Assembly: GCA_012517645.1 (NCBI GenBank)
Contig: JAAYUR010000407.1
Location: 1-15,732 of the forward strand
Direction: 5' to 3'
From: Treponema sp.
GTDB taxonomy: Bacteria > Spirochaetota > Spirochaetia > Treponematales > UBA12059
DNA: 15,732 nt
Below, one piece after another: positions 1 through 7,892 of this stretch (the first letter of the stretch is position 1; every line of letters begins with the position of its first letter). The translations under genes and the position numbers were made by a program. The notes under the pieces were generated by a model. The model did not search any database, was not told the DNA's origin, and saw only the letters and a list, made by a program, of their open reading frames with translations.

Positions 1-1915
1 CGCCGGGAACCTCGAAGAACGACCTTAGGTCCACGAAGGGCAGGAGGTCCCCGCGGTACGGAATGATCCTGCGTTCGCCGACCATGCGAAGTTCTTCCTT
101 GGGAATCTCGATGCAGCCGTCCACGGAGGACAAGGGCAGCACGTAGTATTCGCCCCCGACGACCACCAGGAGTCCCTCGATGATGGCCAGGGTCAGGGGG
201 ATCTTCAGGGTCATCTCGGTGCCCCGCCCCCGATCGGTCCTGATCATCACCGTCCCGCCCAGGGAATCGATCTCCCGTTTGACCACGTCCATGCCCACGC
301 CCCGGCCGGAAACCTTGGTCACCTTCTTGGCGGTGCTGAATCCGGGATGGAAGATCAACTGATTCAATTCCGCCTCGGTCAATTCCTGCCCCGGGGCTAT
401 GATTCCCCGCTCCAGGGCCTTGGCTCGGATCGCCTCCGCGTTCAGGCCGGCTCCGTCGTCCTTCACCGTAATGAGCACGTACGCCCCGGAATGGAGAGCC
501 CTCAACAGGATGGTGCCTTTGCGAGGCTTCCCCGCCGCCTCCCTCTCCTCGGGAGGCTCGATGCCGTGGTCCAGGGAATTACGGATAATATGCACCAAGG
601 GATCGCTCAGCCGTTCGATCACCGTCTTGTCCAGCTCGGTGTCCGCGCCCTCGGTCAGGAGGTCCGCTTCCTTCCCCAGTTCCGTAGACAGGTCCCGAAC
701 GACCCGGCGGAACTTGTTGAAGGTGCTGCCGATGGGAAGCATCCGGATGCTCATGGTGTTGTCCCGGAGCTGGGAGATCATTCGCTCGAATTGCTCCGAA
801 ATGGCAGCCAGGGATCCGTCCTTCAGATCCAGGGAGGTCCGGGCCAGTCGAGCTTGAAGAGTGACCAACTCGCCCACCAGATCCACCATCTGGTCCAGCT
901 TCTCGCTGGCTACCCGAACGGAAGCCAGGGCTCCCCCGGCCTCCGAGGTCTTGTCCTGGATCTTCCTCGCGTGGTTCTGCCCGGCCAGGGTGGCGTCCAG
1001 GGTATCCTGGGAGATTATGCCTTTTTCGATGAGGATCTCACCCAGCCTTTTCTGCGAGGAGAGGGCCTGGGTGATCTCGGCGGGGGGGACGTGTTGGTAT
1101 TGGACTAAAAGCTCTCCCAGCCGTTTTGTCCGAGCGTCGTTGATGCGGGCTTCCTCGATCTCCTCGATCGTCAGGGAGGAATCGCCTTCCACGAAAATAA
1201 AGACGTCCCGGATGGCGTTCTTGTCCGCCCGGGTGGTCAGGAAACCTTCCCAGGAGCAGTAGCATCTCTCCGGATCGATCTCGGACAGCCCGGGAATATC
1301 GTGGACATGGGGCACCAAGGTCGCCTCCCCGAGCTCGGACAGGTCCGCCAAAAGGGACAAGAGCCGGGTTCCGTTGCGGAATATGTCCGGTCCGGGCCGG
1401 AAGCGTATGGAATAGGTCCTCTCGCCTGCGGACGACGCGCCGGGGGTCCCGGCCTCCTTCATCGCGGGCGTTTCGCCCGTTCCCGGCGATGCCGCAGCGG
1501 GAGCGGACTCCGGAGTCCGAGGAAGCGCCGCATCGGCCCGGGCCGCCATTGTACGACATTCCTCAATCAAGGCGTCCGTCATGCCGCGAAGGTCCTCGCT
1601 CAGGTCCTCGCCGGAAGACAAGAGAACCCGGATGTGGTCCCGACCCCGAAGCGCGAGATCGATGAAGTCCTTGGATATGGGGACTACCCCGGACCGCGCC
1701 TTGTCCAGCACGTTCTCCAGGTCATGGGTGAACCGTGCGATCTCGTCGAACCCGAACATGCCCGCGGAACCCTTGACCGTGTGGATGGCCCGGAATGCGG
1801 CGTTCAGGAGTTCCGCGTCCGTCGGGGTGTCCTCCAGCTCCAGGAGGGTGGATTCAAGCTGTCCCAGGAGCTCCTCGGCTTCCTCTCGAAAACTGTCCTT
1901 GAACTTATCCAGCAT
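1..1915 (-). CDS. cheA: Chemotaxis histidine kinase CheA (C-terminus beyond the window)
   Basis: CheA is the cytoplasmic kinase of chemoreceptor arrays; it autophosphorylates on a His and passes the phosphate to CheY and CheB. The window holds 638 codons of one open frame. In order: an Hpt domain with the phospho-accepting His45 (HTVKGSAG); a Pro/Ala-rich linker (about 130-165); a compact domain (168-250) in the place of the CheY-binding P2; two tandem RLG-type motifs (265-313); the P3 dimerisation helices (about 325-390); and a P4 ATPase with N-box (HIIRNSLDHG, Asn446), G1 (DDGAG, 486-490), F-box (PGFSTAKKV) and G2 (GRGVGMD, 537-543). The CheW-like P5 begins near 577 and is cut by the window edge. 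The ATG at 1915 follows AGGAG with six bases between; that Shine-Dalgarno overlaps the stop codon of the STAS gene, so the two are probably co-translated. The family assignment is secure; the role of residues 265-313 is open. Confidence 0.96.
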   Translation of the reverse strand, partial: MLDKFKDSFREEAEELLGQLESTLLELEDTPTDAELLNAAFRAIHTVKGSAGMFGFDEIARFTHDLENVLDKARSGVVPISKDFIDLALRGRDHIRVLLSSGEDLSEDLRGMTDALIEECRTMAARADAALPRTPESAPAAASPGTGETPAMKEAGTPGASSAGERTYSIRFRPGPDIFRNGTRLLSLLADLSELGEATLVPHVHDIPGLSEIDPERCYCSWEGFLTTRADKNAIRDVFIFVEGDSSLTIEEIEEARINDARTKRLGELLVQYQHVPPAEITQALSSQKRLGEILIEKGIISQDTLDATLAGQNHARKIQDKTSEAGGALASVRVASEKLDQMVDLVGELVTLQARLARTSLDLKDGSLAAISEQFERMISQLRDNTMSIRMLPIGSTFNKFRRVVRDLSTELGKEADLLTEGADTELDKTVIERLSDPLVHIIRNSLDHGIEPPEEREAAGKPRKGTILLRALHSGAYVLITVKDDGAGLNAEAIRAKALERGIIAPGQELTEAELNQLIFHPGFSTAKKVTKVSGRGVGMDVVKREIDSLGGTVMIRTDRGRGTEMTLKIPLTLAIIEGLLVVVGGEYYVLPLSSVDGCIEIPKEELRMVGERRIIPYRGDLLPFVDLRSFFEVPG

Positions 1916-1924
1916 CAGGATCTC

Positions 1925-2248
1925 CTAGTAGCCCACCAGGTTCGATTCCAGCTCCTCGCCGGACAGCGGCAGGACCGAGACGAAGCCCGCCGTGTTCAGG
2001 CGGTTGGCGACGCGATCCTTCACGACTCCGGTGAAGCGGAATTCCCTTCCCGTCCGCCGGGCTTCCTTCCGGGCGGCGTAAAGGAGTTGAATGAGGGGAA
2101 CATCCACATCCTCCACCCCGTCCCACCGGAATACGATCGGACCCTTCTTCGAGAAGGCCTTGGTCAAGGCTCTGTGCAGATCGGAAGCGGTGTCGATGAA
2201 GAGTTTCCCGGAAGGAGCGATTTCGGAGGGTACAGGATCCTTCGCCAT
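1925..2248 (-). CDS. STAS-domain protein, probably chemotaxis-associated
   Basis: A small cytoplasmic protein of 107 residues made of one STAS fold, the domain of anti-anti-sigma factors and MlaB-like proteins. The visible pattern is a beta strand (GPIVFRWDGVEDVDV), the helix starting PLIQLLYAARKEARRTG, a second strand (REFRFTG) and a C-terminal helix (VANRLNTAGF). At the switch site, where RsbV/SpoIIAA-type proteins have D-S-S/G-G-L, this one reads D49-V-P-L-I, so the regulatory phospho-Ser is missing. The ATG at 2248 is chosen because GGGAGG lies six bases upstream; the frame stays open much further upstream, but that part overlaps the protease gene in another frame. Only nine bases separate its stop from cheA. 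I infer a role in chemotaxis signalling or a partner-switch remnant; the exact partner is unknown. Confidence 0.85.
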   Translation of the reverse strand: MAKDPVPSEIAPSGKLFIDTASDLHRALTKAFSKKGPIVFRWDGVEDVDVPLIQLLYAARKEARRTGREFRFTGVVKDRVANRLNTAGFVSVLPLSGEELESNLVGY

Positions 2249-2273
2249 ACCGAACCTCCCTTGGTCTTGTTTT

Positions 2274-2301
2274 ACTATAACGGATTCTCGGGATCCTACA
2301 A
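2274..2301 (-). promoter_or_regulatory. Candidate sigma-70 promoter for STAS-cheA
   Basis: Reading leftwards, TTGTAG (2296-2301) is followed after 16 bases by TATAGT (2274-2279). The -10 matches the consensus at five of six positions; the -35 is weak (three of six). It lies in the 56-base gap between the protease stop and the STAS start and would give a leader of about 20 bases with the GGGAGG Shine-Dalgarno. No terminator is visible in the gap, so read-through from the protease gene is also possible. Confidence 0.4.
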
Positions 2302-2304
2302 GCC

Positions 2305-4083
2305 TTAGAGGAAGGAATCCAGGTCCAGGGTGGAGGCGATCTGGATAAGGCTCTCCAGGAATCCCGCCTTGCGCTTCTTGACGTACAGGCTCATGAAGAG
2401 GGCGCGGTTTTCCTTGTTGACCTGGATGTCCTTGATGACCAGGGGGTCCCGCTCGGACAGTCCCGCCTCGTCCGCGATCGTTCCGGGAAGCACCCGGTCG
2501 ATGACGTAGGAATTCCTTCCTGTGCTTGTGACTTGCATGCCGAAGAACGGGGCCAGCAGTCGCTCCTTGATGTCCCTGCGCACGGCGATCTCCCCGGGGG
2601 AAAAGGGCCGCGGTCGGAGGAGTATCCAGGACCGCCGGATACTCCCTCCGGACCGGACGTCCACAGGAACCAGGGTCCCGGGATCGTAGGACAAGAGGAC
2701 CGCCTGGGCTTCCGAAAGGGTCTTGCAAGCAGTGCCCGCGAGCCGGACCAGGTCTCCGGCGGGGGGTGCGGACGGGGACCCGTCCGGGTGGCGGTATACC
2801 GCCGACAGCCCGTCCCGGCTCTCGTACGCGGCGATGCCGAGCCAGGAATGGCGGACCTCCCCTCCCTGGAAGAGATCCGGCAGGATCCGGACCGCCCACG
2901 CGGCGGGAACCGCGAAGTTGAGGCCCTGGTAGCGGGGCAGCCCGGCGAAGACGACCCCCGCGAGCTCCCCCTCCGCATCCAGCAGGGGTCCCCCGGAATT
3001 CCCGGGGTTGACCGCGGCGTCCACCTGGATTACCTCTCCCAGGGGAAGGAACCGGCGGCCGACCGCGGAGACGATCCCCGCGGTCAGGGTGTTGTCCAGT
3101 CCTACGGGCGATCCGATCGCGTAGATCCGGTCACCCGGGGCGAACTCGCGTCGCCCGGTGAAGGAAAAGACGTAGGAGGGCTCCACGTCGGCCTTCACCA
3201 GGGCCAGGTCCAGAACCCTGTCCCAGCCCACGACCTTTGCCGGTATACGGTCCGTGGTCTGGCCCGGCAGGCGAATGTAGAGCCTGGAATAGCCTTCGTA
3301 CTCGGGATCCACCTCGCTGGAGATCACATGGTAGTTCGTCAGCAGGAACCCCCGGCGGTCGATAAAGAAACCCGAGCCTATGCCCCGGTCCGGGGTTCCG
3401 ATACCCTGCTCTATCCGGATTCCGCGGTTGACCCAGATCGTTACCGTCCCCGTTCGCATCTCGGCCATGGAGACGGAACCGGTAGCCCATTCGCGGGCTT
3501 CCGCGGTCAGGGCCGAGGGGGATACGGCCTCGATCCGCTTGAGAACCTGGCGATTCCCCAGGGAGTACGCTCGGCCCGCGAAGGTTCGGAGCGCCGCGTC
3601 GTCCCGGTACCCCGCGTCCAGGGCTTCCAGGAACACGAAGAGGCTGGAGGTTTCCTTGCCCTCTCCCCAGAGACGTTCGGCCATTCGGAAGGTCAATTCC
3701 GCGTCGGATCGGTCCAGGGCGAACCCTTCCGGAAGCCATGGCGCTGTCGCGGGATCCTCCGCCAAGAAGCGCAGAGACCTCCCGTCCGCCCGCGCTCCCG
3801 CGAAGTCCCCTGCGGCGATCCTGGACTCGTACCTGCGGGCAAGGGCTTCCGCGGATTTCCGGAGCGAAGCTTCCAGTTGGTCCGCCGCCAAGAGCGAAGG
3901 ACCGGACAGCATGTTCAGGGCCGCTTCGATGCCCTCCGCAGGGTCGGCGGCGGCCAGCTTTTCCAGTTCCTCCAGCTTGAGGGTTTCATACCGGGGTGTT
4001 ATCGGGGGTTCCGGATCGGAAGCGCAGGCTGCGGAAAGGATCGCGGCCAGGACCGCGACGGCCGGGAAGGATCGGGCGTTCAC
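2305..4083 (-). CDS. Exported trypsin-like (HtrA/S1C-type) serine protease with PDZ-like C-terminus
   Basis: A 592-residue serine protease expected outside the cytoplasm. It starts with a hydrophobic signal segment ending LSAAC, so Cys20 could be lipidated by the looser spirochaete lipobox. Residues about 30-200 are helical and unlike a normal HtrA N-terminus. The trypsin-like domain has the full triad: His252 (TNYHVI), Asp292 (LDLALVKAD) and Ser363 (NPGNSGGPLLD). Residues about 412-490 and 514-582 look like two PDZ modules, the second containing VLPGTIADEAGLSERDPL. The GTG start at 4083 overlaps the upstream gene's stop as GTGA, and a GGAG lies eight bases before it, so translation is probably coupled to the DxDxDG protein. 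Family DegP/DegS is larger in number of relatives, but the helical N-terminal third makes this one different. Substrate unknown. Confidence 0.9.
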   Translation of the reverse strand: MNARSFPAVAVLAAILSAACASDPEPPITPRYETLKLEELEKLAAADPAEGIEAALNMLSGPSLLAADQLEASLRKSAEALARRYESRIAAGDFAGARADGRSLRFLAEDPATAPWLPEGFALDRSDAELTFRMAERLWGEGKETSSLFVFLEALDAGYRDDAALRTFAGRAYSLGNRQVLKRIEAVSPSALTAEAREWATGSVSMAEMRTGTVTIWVNRGIRIEQGIGTPDRGIGSGFFIDRRGFLLTNYHVISSEVDPEYEGYSRLYIRLPGQTTDRIPAKVVGWDRVLDLALVKADVEPSYVFSFTGRREFAPGDRIYAIGSPVGLDNTLTAGIVSAVGRRFLPLGEVIQVDAAVNPGNSGGPLLDAEGELAGVVFAGLPRYQGLNFAVPAAWAVRILPDLFQGGEVRHSWLGIAAYESRDGLSAVYRHPDGSPSAPPAGDLVRLAGTACKTLSEAQAVLLSYDPGTLVPVDVRSGGSIRRSWILLRPRPFSPGEIAVRRDIKERLLAPFFGMQVTSTGRNSYVIDRVLPGTIADEAGLSERDPLVIKDIQVNKENRALFMSLYVKKRKAGFLESLIQIASTLDLDSFL

Positions 4084-5999
4084 TCCGCGATCTCCGCCAA
4101 GACCTGTTCCCCGAACCGCACTACCCGGTAGCGCACGGTTCCCCTCCGACCGGCGCCCGGGGAAGGGACCTCGGTCCCGAAGTCGAAGGGCTTCGATCCC
4201 ACCCAGAGTACGGTTCCGCCCGAGTCCGGGGTCAGGGGAAGCTCCGTCCCCGCCCGAAGGACACGCTCGACCCTGCCTCCCCGGACCAGCACGGCGGTAT
4301 CCAGCCGGCCGTCGAAGCGACGGGAAAACTCCCTCAGTTCGCCGCCGCCTCCCAGGGCGGAAGCCCGAGCGTCCGCGAGGCCGTCCCCGTCGTAATCCCA
4401 GGTTCGCTCGAAGGGGAAGCGGAGGGTTTCGGTGTACTCGAACACCCCGTCCAGGTCGAAATCGGCCTCGAATCGATAGGGAACCTCGGCGGAGCCGGAG
4501 CCCGGAGCCTGGGGGTTCCGGTCGTACAGGAAGCGGGACTCAAAAAGCCCGTCTCCGTCCATATCCGCAAGCTCGTATTGCAGGATGCCGTTCCGATAGA
4601 CCAGGAGCCCGTCCCGTCCGTCGGAGGTGCGGATCCGCCCGTACACCGGGATCCCCCCATCCAGGTCCGTGACGCGGACTGGAGCCGATCGATCCGCAGG
4701 GCGGAAGGTCACACGGTATGCGGAGGAGGAGCAGGCGGTCTCCGTCGGGAACGCCTGGTCCGTACGCCTGGGCGCGAAGCCCTCCCCGGTTCCCTTGCCG
4801 GGTCCGGAATAGAGCTCCACCGCGGAAAAGGACAGAGCGTCCGGAGAGAAAAGGTACTCCCGTATACCCGAGGGAAGCCGGTACAGGACCCGGTTCAGGT
4901 AGGGGTACTCGCCGTATTCAAACACCGCCTCCGCGTCCGAACGGGACATGCGGCCGGACACGGGCAGGCCGTCCTGGAACTTCAAGGACAGCTCCGCCTC
5001 TCCGTCCTGATCGAAGTCCAGGGTCCAGGATTCGATCCCGCCGTCCCGCAGGATCGAACGGGTTTCGAAGTACCCGTCCCCGTCGGAGTCGCCTCCCAGG
5101 GTGCCGGAATACCGAGAAAAGGCGGCGGCGAAGGCGGAGCGACCCTCTTCGCTTCTAAGGAGGCCGCGAAGATCCCTAAGGTCCTCCCAGGACAAGGAAG
5201 GGAAGGCGAAGAACTCCGAAACCGAACCGGAATCGTCCTGGATCCCCAGGTCCAGGGCCAGGATCGTCGCCCGGGGGGACCGCCGGCCCGCGGCCCGGTA
5301 TTCCAGGACCAGGTCCCGCCGATCCTCCTCGGAGATTCGGAAGGGCGCCAGGAGAATCAGGATCTCCGGATCCAGGAACCGGTAATACCCCAAACGGGCC
5401 TCCACCCGCCGAATCCGGGCGGCGATCGGCTCGGTGCGGTCCGTCCGGGCCGCGAAGGCCAGGAGCTCCCGGGGGATCCGGGAGTCCGAGGGGAACCGGT
5501 CCAGACCCGCGTCCACGGCGCGCAGGAACGCCTCGGAGTCTCCCAGGAACCGAAGGGCCCGGACGCGCAGGTAGAGGGCGTCCGAATCTCCCGCCAAGCC
5601 GGGCCGGGAAACAAGGGCCAGGGCGTCGGCGTACCGCTTCGTCCGGGTCAGGATATGCGCCAAAAGCCGTGCCGAGTCGTCCGCGGAATACCACAGGAAG
5701 GTCCCGCCGGCCAGGGCCGTCCGGAGTTGACCCTCCGCGTCCGGGGTCGGACGACCCGCCCGGAGATCCGCGGCGGCCAGCAGGTACCGGGCGTCCGAAT
5801 TGTTCGGGTCCAGGAAGCGGGCTTCGTCCGCGGCTTCCCGGGCAGCTTGGGCATCCCCGGCTTCCAGGGCGCGGACGGACCTCTCCACCGCTGCCCGGGA
5901 GGCGGCCTGGCGCACCTTCAGATCGGGAACCGGCGCGGCTTGGGATACGGCGAAGGCCGCGCACGAAAGCAGGAACGCCGACGCGAAGGCGCGAAGCAT
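4080..5999 (-). CDS. Secreted helical-repeat protein with DxDxDG (EF-hand-loop-like) array
   Basis: I do not recognise a named family. The 639-residue product begins with a signal peptide (cleavage likely near SQAAP, 19-23). Residues about 30-290 are Ala/Leu/Arg-rich paired helices resembling TPR repeats, for example the unit ending EARFLDPNNSDARYLLAA. Residues 300-545 carry five acidic calcium-loop-like motifs: DSDGDG (304), DFDQDG (328), DMDGDG (479), DFDLDG (513) and DYDGDG (535), mostly followed by an aromatic residue and Glu, with beta-type sequence between them. The C-terminus is beta-rich. It starts two bases after ftsH, with AAGGAG inside the ftsH end serving as ribosome-binding site, and its stop overlaps the protease start. 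I infer a periplasmic or surface calcium-stabilised scaffold or protease partner; function unproven. Confidence 0.88.
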   Translation of the reverse strand: MLRAFASAFLLSCAAFAVSQAAPVPDLKVRQAASRAAVERSVRALEAGDAQAAREAADEARFLDPNNSDARYLLAAADLRAGRPTPDAEGQLRTALAGGTFLWYSADDSARLLAHILTRTKRYADALALVSRPGLAGDSDALYLRVRALRFLGDSEAFLRAVDAGLDRFPSDSRIPRELLAFAARTDRTEPIAARIRRVEARLGYYRFLDPEILILLAPFRISEEDRRDLVLEYRAAGRRSPRATILALDLGIQDDSGSVSEFFAFPSLSWEDLRDLRGLLRSEEGRSAFAAAFSRYSGTLGGDSDGDGYFETRSILRDGGIESWTLDFDQDGEAELSLKFQDGLPVSGRMSRSDAEAVFEYGEYPYLNRVLYRLPSGIREYLFSPDALSFSAVELYSGPGKGTGEGFAPRRTDQAFPTETACSSSAYRVTFRPADRSAPVRVTDLDGGIPVYGRIRTSDGRDGLLVYRNGILQYELADMDGDGLFESRFLYDRNPQAPGSGSAEVPYRFEADFDLDGVFEYTETLRFPFERTWDYDGDGLADARASALGGGGELREFSRRFDGRLDTAVLVRGGRVERVLRAGTELPLTPDSGGTVLWVGSKPFDFGTEVPSPGAGRRGTVRYRVVRFGEQVLAEIAE

Positions 6000-6001
6000 G
6001 G

Positions 6002-7873
6002 CTACTCCTTGGTCTCCCGCTCCGGGAAGCCCAACAAGGTCCGGATGTCGTCGTCCTGCAGGGTCTCCTTCTGGATGAGCTCCCGGGCCAGGCTTTCCAG
6101 CTGGTCCCGGTGATCCGTCAGGATGGCCAGAGCCCTGTCGCGCCCCTCATCCAGGATGGCCCGGATGGAAGCGTCGATGTTCCGGGCGGTCTCCTCCGAA
6201 TAATCCTTGTGGCGGGCGATCTCCTTGCCCAGGAAAATCGGCTCGTCCTCCTGCCCGTAGGAGACCGCGCCCATGGTGGGGGACATACCCCATTCGCAGA
6301 CCATCTTGCGGGCGATATCCGTGGCCTGCCTCAGGTCCTGGGCCGTCCCTGTCGTGGTCTCCCCGTAGACGATGGATTCCGCGGCGTACCCGCCGTAGCA
6401 CACGACGATCCGATCCTTGAGCCGGGCGGCGGAATGGGAGTAGGTGTCTTTTTCCGGCAGGGACAGAGCCAAGCCCAACGCCCGTCCCCGCGGAACGATG
6501 GTGACCTTGTGGAGAGGATCCGTATGGTCCAGATAATAGTGCACCAGGGCGTGGCCCGCCTCATGATAGGCGGTGGCGAGCTTCTCCTCCTCCGTGAGGA
6601 AGAGGCTGGATCGGGCTATGCCCATCAGGATCTTGTCCCGGGCATCCTCGAAATCCTCCATGCCCACCGTCGACTTGTTCCTGCGCACCGCGAACAGGGC
6701 CGCCTCGTTCACCAGGTTGGCAAGGTCCGCCCCGCTCGTTCCCGGGGTCGCCCGGGCGAGCCGCTTGACGTCCGTACCCGGTTCGACGGGGATCTTGGCC
6801 ATGTGGATGGCCAGGATCTGTTCCCGTTCCTGTACGTCCGGCATGGCCACCACGACCTGCCGGTCGAAGCGGCCGGGCCTAAGGAGAGCGGGGTCCAGGA
6901 CATCGGGCCGGTTGGTTGCGGCCAGGATGATGACCCCGTCCTTGGTGTCGAAGCCGTCCATCTCCACCAGCATCTGGTTGAGAGTCTGCTCCCTCTCGTC
7001 GTGTCCGCCCCCGTATCCGGCGCCCCGGGTTCGGCCGACCGCATCCAGCTCGTCGATGAAGAGGATGCAGGGGGCGTTCTTACGGCCCTGTTCGAAAAGA
7101 TCCCGGACCCGGCTTGCGCCGACGCCCACGAACATCTCCACGAAATCGGAGCCGGACATATGGAAGAAGGGCACGTTGGCCTCCCCCGCGACCGCCTTGG
7201 CGAGGAGGGTCTTGCCCGTGCCCGGCATGCCGACCAGGAGAACCCCCTTGGGTATCCGGGCTCCCATCTTCACGAACTTCTGGGGGTTCTTGAGGTAGTC
7301 CACCACCTCCGTCAATTCGTACTTGGCTTCCTTCTGGCCCGCCACGTCCTCGAAGGTGGTCTTTTTGGATGCGTCCAGGTAGCGCTTCGCACGGCTCTTC
7401 CCGAAGGAAAAGGCCTTGTTGTTTCCCTGGAACTGGCGAAGCATCATGAAGATAAGGAAAAATCCGAAGATCCAGGGAAGGGATTCCAGCAGGACCTGGA
7501 GGACGCTGACGCCCCGGACCGCGCCCTCGATGGACACGCCGCTCTCCCGGAGGGTCTTAACCAGATCCAAATCCGTATACGGGATCCGGGTGCGAAACAG
7601 GGCGGTGTTGCCGGTCTTGCCCCGGAGCTTGCCTTCGATATCCTGCTGATCGATGATCTTAACCGCCTCCACGGAGCCTTGCTCCAGGTAGGACAGGAAG
7701 GCGGAATAGGAAATCTCGTTGACCGAGGATTTCTGCTCCGTGAGGAAGAATACGGAAAACGCGCCCATCAGGGCTATGAACAGGATCAGTGCGAAGCGGT
7801 TTCCCCGAGGAGGCCCTTCCAGGGGTCTCTTGGGAGGCTGGGGCTGTCCTTTATCGTCATTGTCCGGGCTCAT
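6002..7873 (-). CDS. ftsH: ATP-dependent zinc metalloprotease FtsH
   Basis: FtsH is a membrane-anchored hexameric AAA+ protease that extracts and degrades misfolded membrane proteins and short-lived cytosolic regulators. The 623-residue product shows two membrane segments (about 26-44 and 123-145) around a periplasmic domain, Walker A GMPGTGKT (215-222), Walker B ILFIDELDA (270-278), the second region of homology ATNRPDVLDPALLRPGRFDR, and the zinc site HEAGH (437-441) with Asp513 as probable third ligand. All key residues are present and the length is normal. The ATG at 7873 lies 12 bases after AAAGGAG, with a small hairpin between. tilS ends 19 bases upstream and the DxDxDG gene begins two bases downstream, so it sits inside an operon. 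Nothing looks damaged. Confidence 0.98.
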   Translation of the reverse strand: MSPDNDDKGQPQPPKRPLEGPPRGNRFALILFIALMGAFSVFFLTEQKSSVNEISYSAFLSYLEQGSVEAVKIIDQQDIEGKLRGKTGNTALFRTRIPYTDLDLVKTLRESGVSIEGAVRGVSVLQVLLESLPWIFGFFLIFMMLRQFQGNNKAFSFGKSRAKRYLDASKKTTFEDVAGQKEAKYELTEVVDYLKNPQKFVKMGARIPKGVLLVGMPGTGKTLLAKAVAGEANVPFFHMSGSDFVEMFVGVGASRVRDLFEQGRKNAPCILFIDELDAVGRTRGAGYGGGHDEREQTLNQMLVEMDGFDTKDGVIILAATNRPDVLDPALLRPGRFDRQVVVAMPDVQEREQILAIHMAKIPVEPGTDVKRLARATPGTSGADLANLVNEAALFAVRRNKSTVGMEDFEDARDKILMGIARSSLFLTEEEKLATAYHEAGHALVHYYLDHTDPLHKVTIVPRGRALGLALSLPEKDTYSHSAARLKDRIVVCYGGYAAESIVYGETTTGTAQDLRQATDIARKMVCEWGMSPTMGAVSYGQEDEPIFLGKEIARHKDYSEETARNIDASIRAILDEGRDRALAILTDHRDQLESLARELIQKETLQDDDIRTLLGFPERETKE

Positions 7874-7874
7874 G

Positions 7875-7892
7875 GCGCTTTTGCGCTCCTTT
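7875..7892 (-). promoter_or_regulatory. ftsH ribosome-binding site with short hairpin before the start codon
   Basis: AAAGGAG (7886-7892) directly follows the tilS stop. It is 12 bases from the ftsH ATG, which is long, but the sequence between is GCGC-AAAA-GCGC (7875-7886), a four-base-pair stem with a four-base loop that begins with the last G of the Shine-Dalgarno. Folding would shorten the effective spacing, or could partly mask the site. The sequence shows the inverted repeat; a regulatory effect is inference. Confidence 0.45.

Noticed and set aside
2249..2899. Extension of the STAS frame upstream to 2899
   Set aside because: It overlaps the protease gene in another frame; a good GGGAGG site and the domain boundary fix the start at 2248.
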